64,000 nucleotides of DNA from Chryseobacterium sp. OV279 (GCF_900128945.1 NZ_FQUD01000005.1:1-64000); one strand, 5' to 3'; shown: positions 16,661-27,100, counted from the first letter of the stretch. Notes: generated from the sequence alone by a model not told the origin. Translations and numbers: made by a program.

Positions 16661-17488
16661 TTATCCAATCCTTATACTTGTCATACTTAAAGATCCACCG
16701 ATCAGTTCATCATTAAATAAAGACAGATTCTCCGCTTTATCTTTTAAGCCTAATGAATAGATCAACGGAAGGTAATGATCCGGTGTAGGAACAGCATACT
16801 GAAGGAATGTTCCCTGTTTCTGATATTCTATGATATTCTGGAAATTTCCGTCCAGAAGCCAGTTATTGGTCTTTTCTCTTGCTTCTATAGCCCAATCCCA
16901 GCCGGCGCCTACTGTATCAATGTTTTTCCAATCAATTAGGCGGAGGTTATGTACAATATTTCCGCTTCCGATGATCAGAATACCTTTTTCACGAAGTTTA
17001 TTAAGCTTTTGAGCCAGGTCAAAATGATATTGCGGAGGTTTTGTATAATCGATGCTCAGCTGGATCACTGGAATATCAGCATTAGGATACATATGCTTGA
17101 TCACCGACCAAGCGCCGTGATCAAGTCCCCAGTTATGGTCTTCCTCTACCAAAGCCGGAGCTAAAAGTTCAACTGTTTCTTTGGCCAGTTCCGGGCTTCC
17201 CGGAGCAGGATATTGTACATCAAACAAAGCCTTTGGAAAACCGCCGAAATCGTGGATGGTTCTCGGCATATCCATCGCAGTGACATAAGTTCCCTGCGTG
17301 TACCAGTGTGCGGAAATACAAAGAATCGCATTAGGTTTTGGAATCTCCTGTGCTGCTTTTCTGAATCCCTGTACAAACTGATTTTCTTCAATAGCATTCA
17401 TCGGCGAACCGTGCCCGAGAAATAAAACGGGCATTCTTTGGGTATTTCCAAAATTGTTGCTGATGTTTTGCAGATCGTTGAGGTTCAT
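16661..17488 (-). CDS. ygiD: 4,5-DOPA dioxygenase extradiol-family protein
   Basis: This 275-residue cytoplasmic enzyme belongs to the LigB-type class III extradiol ring-cleavage dioxygenases. Metal-site His residues are visible in FLGHGSPMNA and ISAHWYTQGTYVT, with a later GLDHGAWSVIKHMYP segment and the IIGSGNIVHNLR motif. YgiD of E. coli is a zinc enzyme that cleaves DOPA in vitro; the physiological substrate is unclear. It has no obvious pathway partners here. A YceI gene lies upstream on the same strand, separated by a terminator. Confidence 0.88.
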   Translation of the reverse strand: MNLNDLQNISNNFGNTQRMPVLFLGHGSPMNAIEENQFVQGFRKAAQEIPKPNAILCISAHWYTQGTYVTAMDMPRTIHDFGGFPKALFDVQYPAPGSPELAKETVELLAPALVEEDHNWGLDHGAWSVIKHMYPNADIPVIQLSIDYTKPPQYHFDLAQKLNKLREKGILIIGSGNIVHNLRLIDWKNIDTVGAGWDWAIEAREKTNNWLLDGNFQNIIEYQKQGTFLQYAVPTPDHYLPLIYSLGLKDKAENLSLFNDELIGGSLSMTSIRIG

Positions 17489-17505
17489 AATGAGGTTGTA
17501 ATTAG

Positions 17506-17546
17506 AAAAAGGTTCAAGGCTTTTAGAAAAATCCCTGAACCTTTTT
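17506..17546 (-). terminator. Intrinsic terminator of the yceI gene
   Basis: The arms AAAAAGGTTCA and TGAACCTTTTT enclose a 19-nt loop. A T-run follows on the minus strand. It separates yceI from ygiD. Confidence 0.75.
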
Positions 17547-17574
17547 ATGTTATGAATTGGATATTTTTTTGTTT

Positions 17575-17618
17575 AATAGGATTACATCCTATTTTTGGTT
17601 AAGTCGCCACTTCGTGGC
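17575..17618. repeat. Two small hairpins between yceI and ygiD
   Basis: AATAGGAT-tac-ATCCTATT (17575-17593) is followed by GCCAC-ttc-GTGGC (17606-17618). The pair lies between the yceI stop and its terminator, and looks like a dispersed-repeat remnant. Confidence 0.45.
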
Positions 17619-17648
17619 TCCCTTTCTACGCCAAAAAATCCGTTTTTA

Positions 17649-18161
17649 TTATGCCTGTTTTACAAACTGTAATTCTCCGGCGATTTTTACGTCTTCGCTT
17701 ACCATTACGCCTCCTGCTTCAAGAGCTGCGTTCCAGTTTAGTCCAAAATCTTTTCTGTTGATTTTTCCTTCAAAAGAAAAACCTGCTTTTGTATTTCCCC
17801 AAGGGTCAACGTTGATTCCACCGAAGTCTACATCTAAAGTGATTGGTTTTGTAACACCGTTTACCGTAAGGTTTCCAGTTATGGTATCATTTAAAGCCTG
17901 AGATTCAAATGTGATAGACGGATATTGTTCTGCATTGAAAAATTCAGCAGATTTTAAATGATTATCTCTGTCTGTATTATTGGTGAATACAGAATCAGTC
18001 TGAATCGTAGCCGTTGTTTTAGCGTTGGTGAATGTATCATCGTCAGCTTCAATTTCAGCATTGAATGTTCTGAAGTTTCCTTTGATGTTAGAAATCATCA
18101 TGTGTTTTACTTTGAAAGTAATTTCACTATGCGTTGGGTCTAGGTTCCATTTTGTTGCCAT
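17649..18161 (-). CDS. YceI-family lipid-binding protein
   Basis: At 170 residues this is a complete YceI domain: TKWNLDPTHSEITFKVKHMMIS at the start and the later KINRKDFGLNWNA...VSEDVKIAGELQFVK block are family hallmarks. YceI proteins form a lipocalin-like barrel that binds polyisoprenoid chains. It lacks a signal peptide, unlike E. coli YceI, so it is probably cytoplasmic, as in many flavobacterial members. The ATG at 18161 is supported by a TACATTTG promoter element at 18194-18201. Confidence 0.92.
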   Translation of the reverse strand: MATKWNLDPTHSEITFKVKHMMISNIKGNFRTFNAEIEADDDTFTNAKTTATIQTDSVFTNNTDRDNHLKSAEFFNAEQYPSITFESQALNDTITGNLTVNGVTKPITLDVDFGGINVDPWGNTKAGFSFEGKINRKDFGLNWNAALEAGGVMVSEDVKIAGELQFVKQA

Positions 18162-18193
18162 TGTATTGTATTTTTTGTTTGTTATTGATACTG

Positions 18194-18201
18194 CAAATGT
18201 A
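18194..18201 (-). promoter_or_regulatory. -7 promoter element TACATTTG for yceI
   Basis: A perfect TAnnTTTG on the minus strand, 32 bases before the yceI ATG. Confidence 0.6.
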
Positions 18202-18264
18202 GGACAGAGAACATATACGGGTCATTGATTTAGGATAAGAAATGATTTTTTGTGTGAATTTGAA

Positions 18265-18614
18265 CTGTGAAAGGTGAATTTTGCTTCGCAAGTGAATAGT
18301 CATTTATTGAGATTGAAAAATTCACGATTGACGGTTCATAATTGACAAAATGTTTCCTGTGAAAGGTCAATTTTGCTTCGCAAGTCAATAGTCAATTATT
18401 AAGGTGGACAAATTCACAATTGACCATTCATCGTTGAAACAATGTTTGCTGTGAAAGGTCAATTTTGCTTCGCAAGTGAAATGTCAATTGTTTGCGGTTG
18501 TAAAATTCACTATTGACGATTCACCATTCACACAATATTTCCTGTGAAAGGTCAATTTTGCTACGCAAGTCAATAGTGAATTATCGCGGTAAAATTCACA
18601 ATTGACCATTCACC
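18265..18614. repeat. Four tandem copies of a 92-bp repeat
   Basis: Units begin with CTGTGAAAGG at 18265, 18357, 18449 and 18542 (periods 92, 92, 93; the last is truncated). Each contains TTTTGCTTCGCAAGT (GCTACGC in unit 4) and, about 50 bases later, the inverse of its flanks (AATTCAC.ATTGAC.ATTCA). Each unit can thus form a long imperfect hairpin. A related fragment lies at 10197-10237. Confidence 0.85.
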
Positions 18615-18716
18615 TAATTTCCTACCATTAAGTTAAGAATTTATTTTTATCGGTACATTAATCCTGTTTTATGAATGTTTTAATTTAACATTTATTAACG
18701 GATGACTTTTATTTCT

Positions 18717-18724
18717 TATTTTTG
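18717..18724 (+). promoter_or_regulatory. -7 promoter element TATTTTTG for the S9 peptidase
   Basis: A perfect TAnnTTTG, 19 bases before the ATG at 18744. Confidence 0.6.
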
Positions 18725-18743
18725 AGGGATTCAATTTTATACA

Positions 18744-20885
18744 ATGAAATTACATAAATTTTCTTTATTGATGCTGGTTTTGGGTAGTTCTGCATTTGCT
18801 CAGACCCAAAAATTCACCATGGCGGAGGCAGTAAACGGATTGAGAACGAATCTTGCCGTGAAAAATATCTCTCAGTTTTCATGGGCTGCGGATGGTAAAT
18901 CTTACATTCAGGCTGTGAAAGGCAGTTATCTGATCACCGATCTTAAGACGAATAAGCAGGATACTTTAGTGTCTCTGACGCAATTGAACAAATCGTTTTC
19001 TGATGCTAAACTAAAAGCGGTTCCGCAGATCAAATTTACAAACGGTTCAAACGGTTATTTCAGTGCCAACGACAAAATGTTCTGGATCGAAAAATCCGGA
19101 AACGACTGGAAAGTGAAATCAGCTGCTGCGGTGGAAGGAAATGCTTCTAACGTGAAAATGTTCGGAGATAATCAGACTTTTGCTTTTACAGTAAAGAATA
19201 ATTTATTTGTCAACAAAAACGGTAAAACACTTGCTGTAACCAATGATTCTGATGAAAATATCATCAACGGAGGAGCAACAGTTCACAGAAATGAATTCGG
19301 AATCGATACAGGAATCTTCCCGGCTCCCAATTCTGAAGCGGTAGCATTCTACAGAATGGATCAGACAATGGTGGCAGATTATCCGATCATCGATTGGTCT
19401 GTAACGCCGGCTGTGAATCACAACATTAAATATCCGATGGCAGGGCAGAAGTCTCATGAAGTCACTTTGGGTATTTATAATATTAAAAACCAATCCACCA
19501 CTTTCCTTAAAATAGAAGGCGAAAAAGATCAGTATTTGACAGCAGTTACCTGGAGTCCGGATTCAAAATACATCTTTGTAGGCGTTCTGAACCGTGGACA
19601 GAATCATGTGAAAATGAATCAGTACGATGCAGCTACAGGAAATCTGATCAAAACTTTATTTGAAGAAAGCAGCGACAAATATGTTGAGCCTCAGCATCCG
19701 CTTACGTTCTTCCCGAATTCGAATACAGACTTCATCTGGCAGAGTCAGAGAACCGGATACAATCACCTGTTCCACTACAGCCTTGAGAAAGGGTTGGTTT
19801 CCCAGATTACAAAAGGAGATTGGCTGGTTACTGATATCTTAGGTTTTAACGAAAAGAAAAAGGAGATCTATTTCACTTCTACGAAGGAAACTCCTACGGA
19901 AAAACATTTATATAAGATCAACTGGACGAACTTCAAAATGCAGCGTCTGGATGATGCGGCCGGTGTACACACAGGAGTTTTAAGCAGCGACGGAAATTAT
20001 CTGTACGATACTTACAGTAATGCTGGTACGCCAAGATCTATAAATATCATCAATACCAGTACGGCAAAATCTACGAATATCCTGACGGCAGAAAATACAT
20101 TGAAAAATTATCAGAGACCTGAAATTAAAAATGTAGAATTGAAAGCTGATGACGGAACTCCGCTTTACGGAAAGATCATTCTTCCGACCGATTTTGACGC
20201 AAGCAAAAAATATCCGGTAATTGTGTATCTGTACAACGGACCACACCTTCAGCTGGTAACGAATACGTTCCCGGCATCAGGAAACCTTTGGTACGAATAT
20301 ATGGCTCAAAACGGATACATTATTTTCACGATGGACGGAAGAGGTTCTGCCAACCGTGGAATGAAGTTTGAGCAGGCTGTTTTCAGAAACCTGGGAACCA
20401 CAGAAATGAATGACCAGATGAAAGGAGTAGACTACTTAAAATCTCTTCCTTATGTCGATGCTCAGAAAATGGGAATCCATGGATGGAGCTTTGGTGGATT
20501 TATGACGACAAGTTTCATGCTTCGTAAGCCGGATGTATTTAAAGTAGGTGTTGCCGGAGGACCGGTAATCGACTGGAAAATGTACGAAATCATGTACGGA
20601 GAAAGATATATGGATACGCCACAGGAAAATCCTCAGGGATATGCAGCAGCGAATCTTCTGGATAAAGTTCAGAACCTGAAAGGGAAATTACTGATGATTC
20701 ACGGAGCTCAGGATGATGTGGTGGTATGGCAGCATTCCATTAAATTTATCAAATCTGCAGTAGACAATGGAGTTCAGCTGGATTACTTTGCTTATCCGGG
20801 ACATCCGCATAATGTGATCGGGAAAGACAGGGTTCACCTGATGCAGAAAGTGACGGACTACTTTGATCAGTACCTGAAGAAATAA
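18744..20885 (+). CDS. S9 family (DPP-IV-like) serine peptidase
   Basis: The 713-residue exported peptidase has a signal peptide (1-20, ending AFAQ), a DPP-IV-type beta-propeller (about 40-455) and a C-terminal alpha/beta-hydrolase domain (about 470-713). The triad is Ser582 (GWSFGG), Asp657 or Asp658 (HGAQDD) and His689 (GHPHN). Relatives release N-terminal dipeptides, often X-Pro, in the periplasm. The propeller loop that holds the paired Glu of classical DPP-IV reads HRNEFGI, so only one Glu (184) is present; the exact specificity is therefore open. It is monocistronic with a strong terminator. Confidence 0.92.
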   Translation: MKLHKFSLLMLVLGSSAFAQTQKFTMAEAVNGLRTNLAVKNISQFSWAADGKSYIQAVKGSYLITDLKTNKQDTLVSLTQLNKSFSDAKLKAVPQIKFTNGSNGYFSANDKMFWIEKSGNDWKVKSAAAVEGNASNVKMFGDNQTFAFTVKNNLFVNKNGKTLAVTNDSDENIINGGATVHRNEFGIDTGIFPAPNSEAVAFYRMDQTMVADYPIIDWSVTPAVNHNIKYPMAGQKSHEVTLGIYNIKNQSTTFLKIEGEKDQYLTAVTWSPDSKYIFVGVLNRGQNHVKMNQYDAATGNLIKTLFEESSDKYVEPQHPLTFFPNSNTDFIWQSQRTGYNHLFHYSLEKGLVSQITKGDWLVTDILGFNEKKKEIYFTSTKETPTEKHLYKINWTNFKMQRLDDAAGVHTGVLSSDGNYLYDTYSNAGTPRSINIINTSTAKSTNILTAENTLKNYQRPEIKNVELKADDGTPLYGKIILPTDFDASKKYPVIVYLYNGPHLQLVTNTFPASGNLWYEYMAQNGYIIFTMDGRGSANRGMKFEQAVFRNLGTTEMNDQMKGVDYLKSLPYVDAQKMGIHGWSFGGFMTTSFMLRKPDVFKVGVAGGPVIDWKMYEIMYGERYMDTPQENPQGYAAANLLDKVQNLKGKLLMIHGAQDDVVVWQHSIKFIKSAVDNGVQLDYFAYPGHPHNVIGKDRVHLMQKVTDYFDQYLKK

Positions 20886-20890
20886 TAGAA

Positions 20891-20918
20891 AAATCCAGCC
20901 GAAAGGCTGGATTTTTTG
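20891..20918 (+). terminator. Intrinsic terminator of the S9 peptidase gene
   Basis: AAATCCAGCC-gaaa-GGCTGGATTT is followed by TTTTG: a tetraloop-capped 10-bp stem. Confidence 0.9.
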
Positions 20919-21155
20919 TTTTTAGTATTTAGAATGTATTTTTAATTTCTTGGAGATTTATTTTTTTAAACATTAAGAAATTAAGCTTTTAAAAGGTTTG
21001 ATGCTTAAAGAACTTAAAAAAATCAATTTATTGATTTCTTCATTCAACAGTGAGCGTATTGCTTAAATCCTTAATGTTTAAATTATAAAATAAGCTAAAG
21101 GTTATTAAGATTAAAATAAATTTTAAACAGACTCTAATTACAATCCGAATTCAGG

Positions 21156-21962
21156 TTAATCATAAAATTCCTTTGTCACATACTTGCCGTCATTGATTCT
21201 TTTCAGTTCTTTTAATATATAATACCGGTGCAGGAAACCTGTAAGCACAACAATCTTTTTACCGGGATGGGCTTCCGCAACTTTGTAAATGTTTTTAGCC
21301 ATAGTCTGGTTTCGGAGGTCCCAGAATCCGGACATTAATTTAAAACCGTCTCTGTAGCTGATCTTTTCACCGTTTGGCTTTACCACAAATCTTTTCGCAA
21401 ATTCAGGTCTTGCTTCAATGATCTTTAAAAGCTCGGAATACTGGGCATTCTGTCTCTTTCCTGAGAGCTGGTCGGTCGTGGCATTATTAAAATTCTCCGG
21501 AGCTAATTCTGCAATCTTCATCAGGTCTTTCGTGAGATTGTTGAAATTTTCATAGATCTTCACTTCCGAAGGAGCCAGTTGTTTTGCTTTATACAAACTG
21601 TCAATCAGTTTTACCGATAAATTATCCGTAGGAACCATTCCTCTGTCTTTTCTGTATTGATTTCTGCCTTCAAAATCAAAAGCGAACCTTAATGTTTTCG
21701 GATATTTTTTCAGATAGGCATTGCTTGCTTTGATCTCGTTTTCTGTAATCTTAATGCCGTTTTCATAGTCTTTCATTCCCTGGCTGTCTACTTCATGAAG
21801 GATGATATCCGGTTTTACTTTATCGAGTATTTCGAAGAGTATTTTAGGATGATAATTGGGCACACTGTCATGGATGTTGCCGATGACGTAAATTTCGGTT
21901 TTGCTTTGTGAAAAACAGAAGCCGGTCAGGAGAAGTAAGAACGCTGTTAGGGTATGTTTCAT
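21156..21962 (-). CDS. Secreted protein, TraB/ChaN-like
   Basis: The start at 21962 gives a compact signal peptide (MKHTLTAFLLLLTGFCFSQ); the ATG at 21971 is an alternative, and the longer frame to 22019 runs into the opposing promoter. The mature part (about 250 residues) begins with a strand plus GNIHDS and a PDIILHEVDS block, and ends near a VVLTGFLHRYYI strand. Paired G-x-x-H motifs of this kind are seen in the TraB/PrgY/TIKI superfamily of putative metalloproteases. The match is by eye, so function is tentative. It is a single gene. Confidence 0.6.
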   Translation of the reverse strand: MKHTLTAFLLLLTGFCFSQSKTEIYVIGNIHDSVPNYHPKILFEILDKVKPDIILHEVDSQGMKDYENGIKITENEIKASNAYLKKYPKTLRFAFDFEGRNQYRKDRGMVPTDNLSVKLIDSLYKAKQLAPSEVKIYENFNNLTKDLMKIAELAPENFNNATTDQLSGKRQNAQYSELLKIIEARPEFAKRFVVKPNGEKISYRDGFKLMSGFWDLRNQTMAKNIYKVAEAHPGKKIVVLTGFLHRYYILKELKRINDGKYVTKEFYD

Positions 21963-22041
21963 TTTTATCATTATAGAAAGTGCCAAATATAGGTAAAATC
22001 CGTTCTTAACAAACATCAATGTTTTTGAGCTTTTTCATCCG

Positions 22042-22049
22042 TAATTTTG
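22042..22049 (+). promoter_or_regulatory. -7 promoter element TAATTTTG
   Basis: A perfect TAnnTTTG, 20 bases before the oxidoreductase ATG at 22070. It rules out the in-frame ATG at 22019. Confidence 0.6.
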
Positions 22050-22069
22050 TGTATCTAAAATCTAAAAAT

Positions 22070-23095
22070 ATGGAATTAGGAATAGGAATGTTTGGTGACC
22101 TGGCTTTTGATCAGGCTACCGGAAAATATAGAGATGCAGGTGTGAAGATCCGTGAAATACTGGATCAGGTAAAATTAATGGATGAGGTGGGCATTGATGT
22201 TTTTGCGATGGGAGAGCATCACCGTCCGGATTATGCAGTTTCGTCACCGGAAATGGTATTGGCTGCCGCAGCGAGTATCACCAAAAATATAAAACTGGCA
22301 AGTGGAGTTACCGTGTTAAGTTCTTCGGAGCCCGTGAAAGTATATGAGGATTTTTCAACCTTAGATCTGATCTCAGACGGAAGAGCTGAAATATTTGTCG
22401 GAAGAGGAAGCTTTATCGAGTCGTTTCCTTTATATGGCTATTCACTGAATGATTATGAAGAACTTTTTGATGAAAAATTAGAATTGCTTTTAAAGATCAA
22501 CTCAGAAGAAAATGTGACGTGGTCAGGGAAACTTCGTGCACCGATGCAGAACCAAACGGTTTATCCAAGAGCCAAAAATGACGGAAAATTGTCGATCTGG
22601 AGAGCAGTTGGAGGAACTCCGCAATCAGTTTTAAGTGCAGCAAAATTAGGAATGCCTTTGGTGGTAGCCATCATCGGGGGAATGCCGGTACAGTTTAAAA
22701 ATCTGGTAGAATTTTACAAGCAGGAATATCAGAAAGCGGGACATGACGTATCCAAAATGCAGATTGCAATTCATTCCCATACGTTTGTAAGTAATGATCA
22801 GGCTGTAGTGGACGGATATTTCAATAACTATAAATCTCAGATGGACAGAATCGGGGCCACCAGAGGCTGGGCTCCTTACACGAAAATGCAGTATGATGGC
22901 GGAAGAGCAAGAGAAGGCGCTCTGTTCATTGGAAGTCCTGCAGAAGTAGCGGATAAAATCAACTACATGAAAGAGATTTTTGGCATCACCAGATTCATCG
23001 GACATATGGACATCGGTGATCCTGCTCATGATATTATGATGAAATCGATCGAACTGTTTGGGGATGAGGTAAAACCTGTAATTAAAGATTTGTAA
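22070..23095 (+). CDS. LLM-class flavin-dependent oxidoreductase
   Basis: The 341-residue protein is a bacterial luciferase-like TIM barrel. It opens with the usual strand MELGIGMFGDL and has GIDVFAMGEHHRPDYAVSSP and the RAEIFVGRGSFIESFPLYG region typical of the flavin-binding half. Such enzymes use reduced FMN and oxygen for monooxygenation; the substrate is unknown. The start at 22070 is chosen because the promoter element at 22042-22049 lies downstream of the earlier ATG. It is monocistronic and cytoplasmic. Confidence 0.92.
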   Translation: MELGIGMFGDLAFDQATGKYRDAGVKIREILDQVKLMDEVGIDVFAMGEHHRPDYAVSSPEMVLAAAASITKNIKLASGVTVLSSSEPVKVYEDFSTLDLISDGRAEIFVGRGSFIESFPLYGYSLNDYEELFDEKLELLLKINSEENVTWSGKLRAPMQNQTVYPRAKNDGKLSIWRAVGGTPQSVLSAAKLGMPLVVAIIGGMPVQFKNLVEFYKQEYQKAGHDVSKMQIAIHSHTFVSNDQAVVDGYFNNYKSQMDRIGATRGWAPYTKMQYDGGRAREGALFIGSPAEVADKINYMKEIFGITRFIGHMDIGDPAHDIMMKSIELFGDEVKPVIKDL

Positions 23096-23160
23096 ATATT
23101 AGTTCAAAGTAGAAATTCTTTAGAATTAGTTATGTTTCAGTTAAAAATTTAGCTGAAAAG

Positions 23161-23191
23161 TTTGAAAATGTATTAATTAACAGTATTTTTG
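23161..23191 (+). promoter_or_regulatory. Full -33/-7 promoter (TTTG, 19 bp, TATTTTTG)
   Basis: TTTG at 23161-23164 and TATTTTTG at 23184-23191 are 19 bp apart, close to the Bacteroidota consensus. The ATG follows at 23211. This is the clearest two-box promoter in the window. Confidence 0.7.
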
Positions 23192-23210
23192 GTTAAACCT
23201 AACCCATACG

Positions 23211-24032
23211 ATGAAAAATATTCTGGTTATCTTATTTTCTTTTGCCTGTACACTTATTGCTGCTCAAAACGCAGAAAGTATCTCGAAAGAGATCAAAGAA
23301 GAAGGTGTGGCACTTTATCAAAGTGAAATGGCAAGTTGGTACGGTACCGATGTTTTTAAGGAAGGTTATGATAAAATGGACAATGTTGGTGGCTATTTCT
23401 CTTACGTAGATAAGACAGTTCCCAAATGCATTTTCTTTTCTAAAAATAATAAAGTGATTGCAACGATATCTTTTCCAGCTAATTTTAATCCGAAAGATGC
23501 TAAAAAAGATTTCAGCGAAAGAGAATTTACAGCTACAGAATACGATTATTTTAGTATTAGACAGAGGGCACTGACAAGAGTTCAAAACGATACTATTTTT
23601 AAAAATTATAAAAATGCAAGTCTTAATTTGATTCCTGTCATTAAAAATAATACTAAGAAAGTATATGTAATAACGGGTCCGTCTATTTCGAATATTGTCA
23701 TATTCGGGAATGATTATCTGATCACTTTTAATGATAAAAATGATATTCAGAAGGTAGAAAAGCTGCACCAGGGAATGATTGTTCAAAAGATTAAAGATGA
23801 TGATGGTGGTGAATCAAGCGGTGGAGCCCACTCTCATATTTTGGAGAACTGGCAGGCAATAACACCAACCGATATCTGTACGCTCATGCTTTATCAAAGA
23901 TTTACCAACTGGGAAAACTACACTGTCGTTTCAAAAAAATACATAAGTCTCTGGGATAGTAAATCAAATAATGTATCTGTGATGACCTCTGAAGATTATG
24001 ATAAAATGAATAAAGAAGAGGAAAAAAAATAG
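23211..24032 (+). CDS. Secreted protein of unknown function
   Basis: The 273-residue product has a signal peptide (about 1-19, ending IAAQ). The mature chain is mixed alpha/beta, with a Gly/Ser/His loop (DDDGGESSGGAHSH, about 195-210) and a final KMNKEEEKK tail. The segment YVITGPSISNIVIFGNDYLITF could be a beta-hairpin core. No known family or catalytic motif is evident. It is transcribed alone from a good promoter and ends at a bidirectional terminator shared with sbcC. Confidence 0.7.
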   Translation: MKNILVILFSFACTLIAAQNAESISKEIKEEGVALYQSEMASWYGTDVFKEGYDKMDNVGGYFSYVDKTVPKCIFFSKNNKVIATISFPANFNPKDAKKDFSEREFTATEYDYFSIRQRALTRVQNDTIFKNYKNASLNLIPVIKNNTKKVYVITGPSISNIVIFGNDYLITFNDKNDIQKVEKLHQGMIVQKIKDDDGGESSGGAHSHILENWQAITPTDICTLMLYQRFTNWENYTVVSKKYISLWDSKSNNVSVMTSEDYDKMNKEEEKK

Positions 24033-24096
24033 GTAGAGTATGGTACGGAAACCTTTATACTGGGAAATTAAATAGGTATAGTTTTACAGCAAAATA

Positions 24097-24128
24097 AATA
24101 AACCGCAGACAACTGCGGTTTATTTTTG
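24097..24128. terminator. Bidirectional terminator between 24032 and sbcC
   Basis: AATAAACCGCAG-acaa-CTGCGGTTTATT has an A/T tract on both sides, so it can end both convergent genes. Confidence 0.85.
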
Positions 24129-24160
24129 TAATTTATTTTTAACGATAACATTATCTATCT

Positions 24161-27100
24161 TTACACAATCTCAATCAAGCTTCCTCTCTCCTCATCCTTC
24201 ACAATATTCAGGGCCGTCGGAATCTTTTCTTTAAGCTCTTCCACATGAGAAATAATCCCTACAATTCTGTTTTCTTTCATCAGATTCGTGAGGGTTTCAA
24301 AAACGATATTGACTGACTCCGTATCTTGGGTTCCAAAGCCTTCATCTATAAAAAAGAAATTCTTGTCAGCCTTCGCATGAGACTGAACACTTTCCGCCAA
24401 AGCAAGAGCCAGACTCAGTGAAACCTGAAACGCCTGTCCGCCGGAAAGGGTTTTTACACTTCTGCTTCTGCCTTCATTCAGATAATCGATGATCTCAAAA
24501 TCATTGCTTTCATTCAGTTGAAGACTCAGCTGATTTCTTGTCATCCTGTGGAAACGGACATTCGCGTGATCACACAACTGTCTCAGATAAATAGAGGAAA
24601 CGTACTGTACAAAACCAGCGCCTTTGAACAGGTTCATCATCAGTTTTAAATTCTCAGAACGCTTTTGAAGACCCGCGAGATTCTTCAGCAGATCTTCTTT
24701 CTTCCGGAATTCTTTTTCCAGTCTTTCAATTTCCGACTTGATTTTGACAACAGCATCATTCATCTGTTTCAGATCAGTCTGAGCGTCAGAGAACTGTTTT
24801 TCAGCCAGAGAAAACTGCTCATCATCGAAGGAAAGACCTTGCAGCTTTAACTCAAGACCTTCAATAACCTTCTTTAAAGTTTCATAATCAATTTTAAATT
24901 TTTGAATCTCAGCTCTGGCTTCCTGTACATTGATCTCCTGACGTAAAATATGTTCGGCTTCTTTAAAATCCGCAAAATTCTGTTCAATGAGTGCTAAAGT
25001 GATGGCTTCTTTATTTTCAGATATTTCTTTTTCAAGCTCCGTCAACTGTTTTTCAGATTGACTCACGATCGTTTTTTGTTCTGCCAGTTTAGGAGCAAGT
25101 ATTTTTTCTTGTTGTGATGCTTTCTGGTAATTCTGTTCCGTTTCCGTATTCAACTGTGATAGCTTGTGGTAAGCATCTTCAACCTCTTGTACGGTTTTTT
25201 GTTCATAGCTGTTCCAGTCCAGCATTTTCAGATTGGAAAGGCTGATATTGATCTGTTCCTGTTTCGCAGCTTCTTCCAGTCTGAAAGTTTCCAGAGCGCT
25301 TCTGTATTTATCTAAGGTCTTAGTTTCTCTTTCCAGCGTTTCTCTTTCCAAAGCAACTTGCTGGTTATTTTCCTCCATCTTCTTTTCGATGGCAAAAGAA
25401 TCTAATCGTTTTTTTTCAAATTCATCTTCATGATCCGGACTGAATGATTGCCAGACGAAATGCTGAAGATGATTCTCAATGTCTTGCTGAATCTTAGTCA
25501 ATGATTTCTGCTCATTAGCCAATTGCTCATCAAATATTTTTCTTCGGGCTACTATTTTTTCAATTTCAGTTTCCTGTGTCTGATTCTGTAAGATCTCCTG
25601 TTCTGCAGCATGAATATTCTCCTGGATTTCCTGCAGTTCAGCATTTACATCCTGAATTTCCACAATATGTGGATGTTCCGAAGCGCCACAAAGCGGGCAG
25701 GCTTCACCATCATGAAGTTCACTGGCAAAACGGGACAGCTCCTTTTGGATTTTTAAGTGATCCTGTTTTTGTGAAAGTTCCTTTTTCTTTTTTTCCAGAA
25801 TTTCCTTTTTACTTCTGAAGTCTTCCTTAAAATTTTCATGGTAAGAAAAATGCTTCAGTTCCTCAGAAATATCGGTGATCTGTTTTTGTTGGTTTTCTAT
25901 TTTGCTGATCTGCTCCTGCTGTGATTTTTTGAAGTTTTTCTGCTGAATAAACCAGTTTCCAACTGCCGAAAGGACAGCCGAATCCAGTTTCTGTGCCTTC
26001 AGAATATCTGCATCTTTGGAAAGGGTGTCAATCTTTTTCTGAATACTATTCCTGTTTTCTTCTACTTCTTTTACTTTTTCGGATCCTTTTTGGGTTCTGT
26101 CTTTAAGTGCTTTGATTTCATTTGAAAAGGTCAGTATTTTTACGATCAGATTCAGGTCGTTTTCCTGAGCTCTAGACTGTTCCAGTGCTTTAAACTGCGG
26201 TTCCAGCACACTGAGTTGTTCCGTAATTGCTTTAAAATCCTTTTCAGTTTCCTGAAAAGTTTTTATCTGGTGCTCCTTTTCAATCTGTTTGGCTTCAATT
26301 TCTTTGGAAAGTTTATTTTTCTCAGCAATTAAAGGATTGAATACCCGAAATACTTTGTCGTAAAGCTCTGTCTGCAGCTCCAAAACATCAATTCGGGGTT
26401 TATCTTCAGATAGTTTAACAAAGTTCTCTCTATTTTGTTTTAAACCTTCGAAATCTGTCTTTAAATTTTTCAGCTGCTGATAAGTCGTTGAAATCTTCTC
26501 AAACTTTTGATTGGATTCTTCGAACTTCTTCTGTTCCTCCACCAGATATTCTTTCTGAAGCTGAATATTTTCTTCATTGATTTCTTCAAAACCTTTTAAC
26601 TGACCTTCCAGCTGATCCAGTTCAGACCTGTTTTTCCCGTACAGAGCAGAAGCATTATTCTGAAGATCATAACGCTGAAGATTAAAAATATCCTTCATCA
26701 TATTGGTTCGCTCAGCAGCGCCCAATTCCAGAAATTCTTTGAACTGGCCCTGCGGAATAATGATGGTCCTTTTGAAATACGAATAACTCAGGCCAATAAT
26801 GGCTTCCGCGTTGGAATGATCCAGTGGAATCCATTTGTTATCAATATTTTCATAAAATGTAACCGAATAAGGTTTTACATCTTCAAATTTTTTAGAATTT
26901 CGTCTGAAATCTCTGGTTGCCCGGAACAGTTTATTCTCATAATTGATAAAATCAAACTTGATATAAGAACTGCTTGACTTTAAATTCATCATATTATATG
27001 CCCTTTTATCACGCATATTCAGACGCTCCGTTTCGCCATAAAGAGCAAACGAAATAGCCTCAAGCACTGATGATTTTCCGGAACCTACAGCCCCGAAAAT

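Larger units (their letters stand above)
18162..18743. other. 582-bp intergenic region with tandem repeats
   Basis: Divergent promoters for yceI and the S9 peptidase flank four tandem copies of a 92-bp repeat (18265-18614). I see no protein or RNA gene. Confidence 0.7.

Noticed and set aside
18265..18614. CRISPR array
   Set aside because: The whole 92-bp unit repeats, not a short repeat with unique spacers, and there are no cas genes.
23232..23786. 184-codon ORF on the minus strand
   Set aside because: Lies wholly antisense to the 23211-24032 gene, which has a signal peptide and a good promoter; its composition (Ile/Phe/Asn/Cys-rich) looks like a shadow frame.
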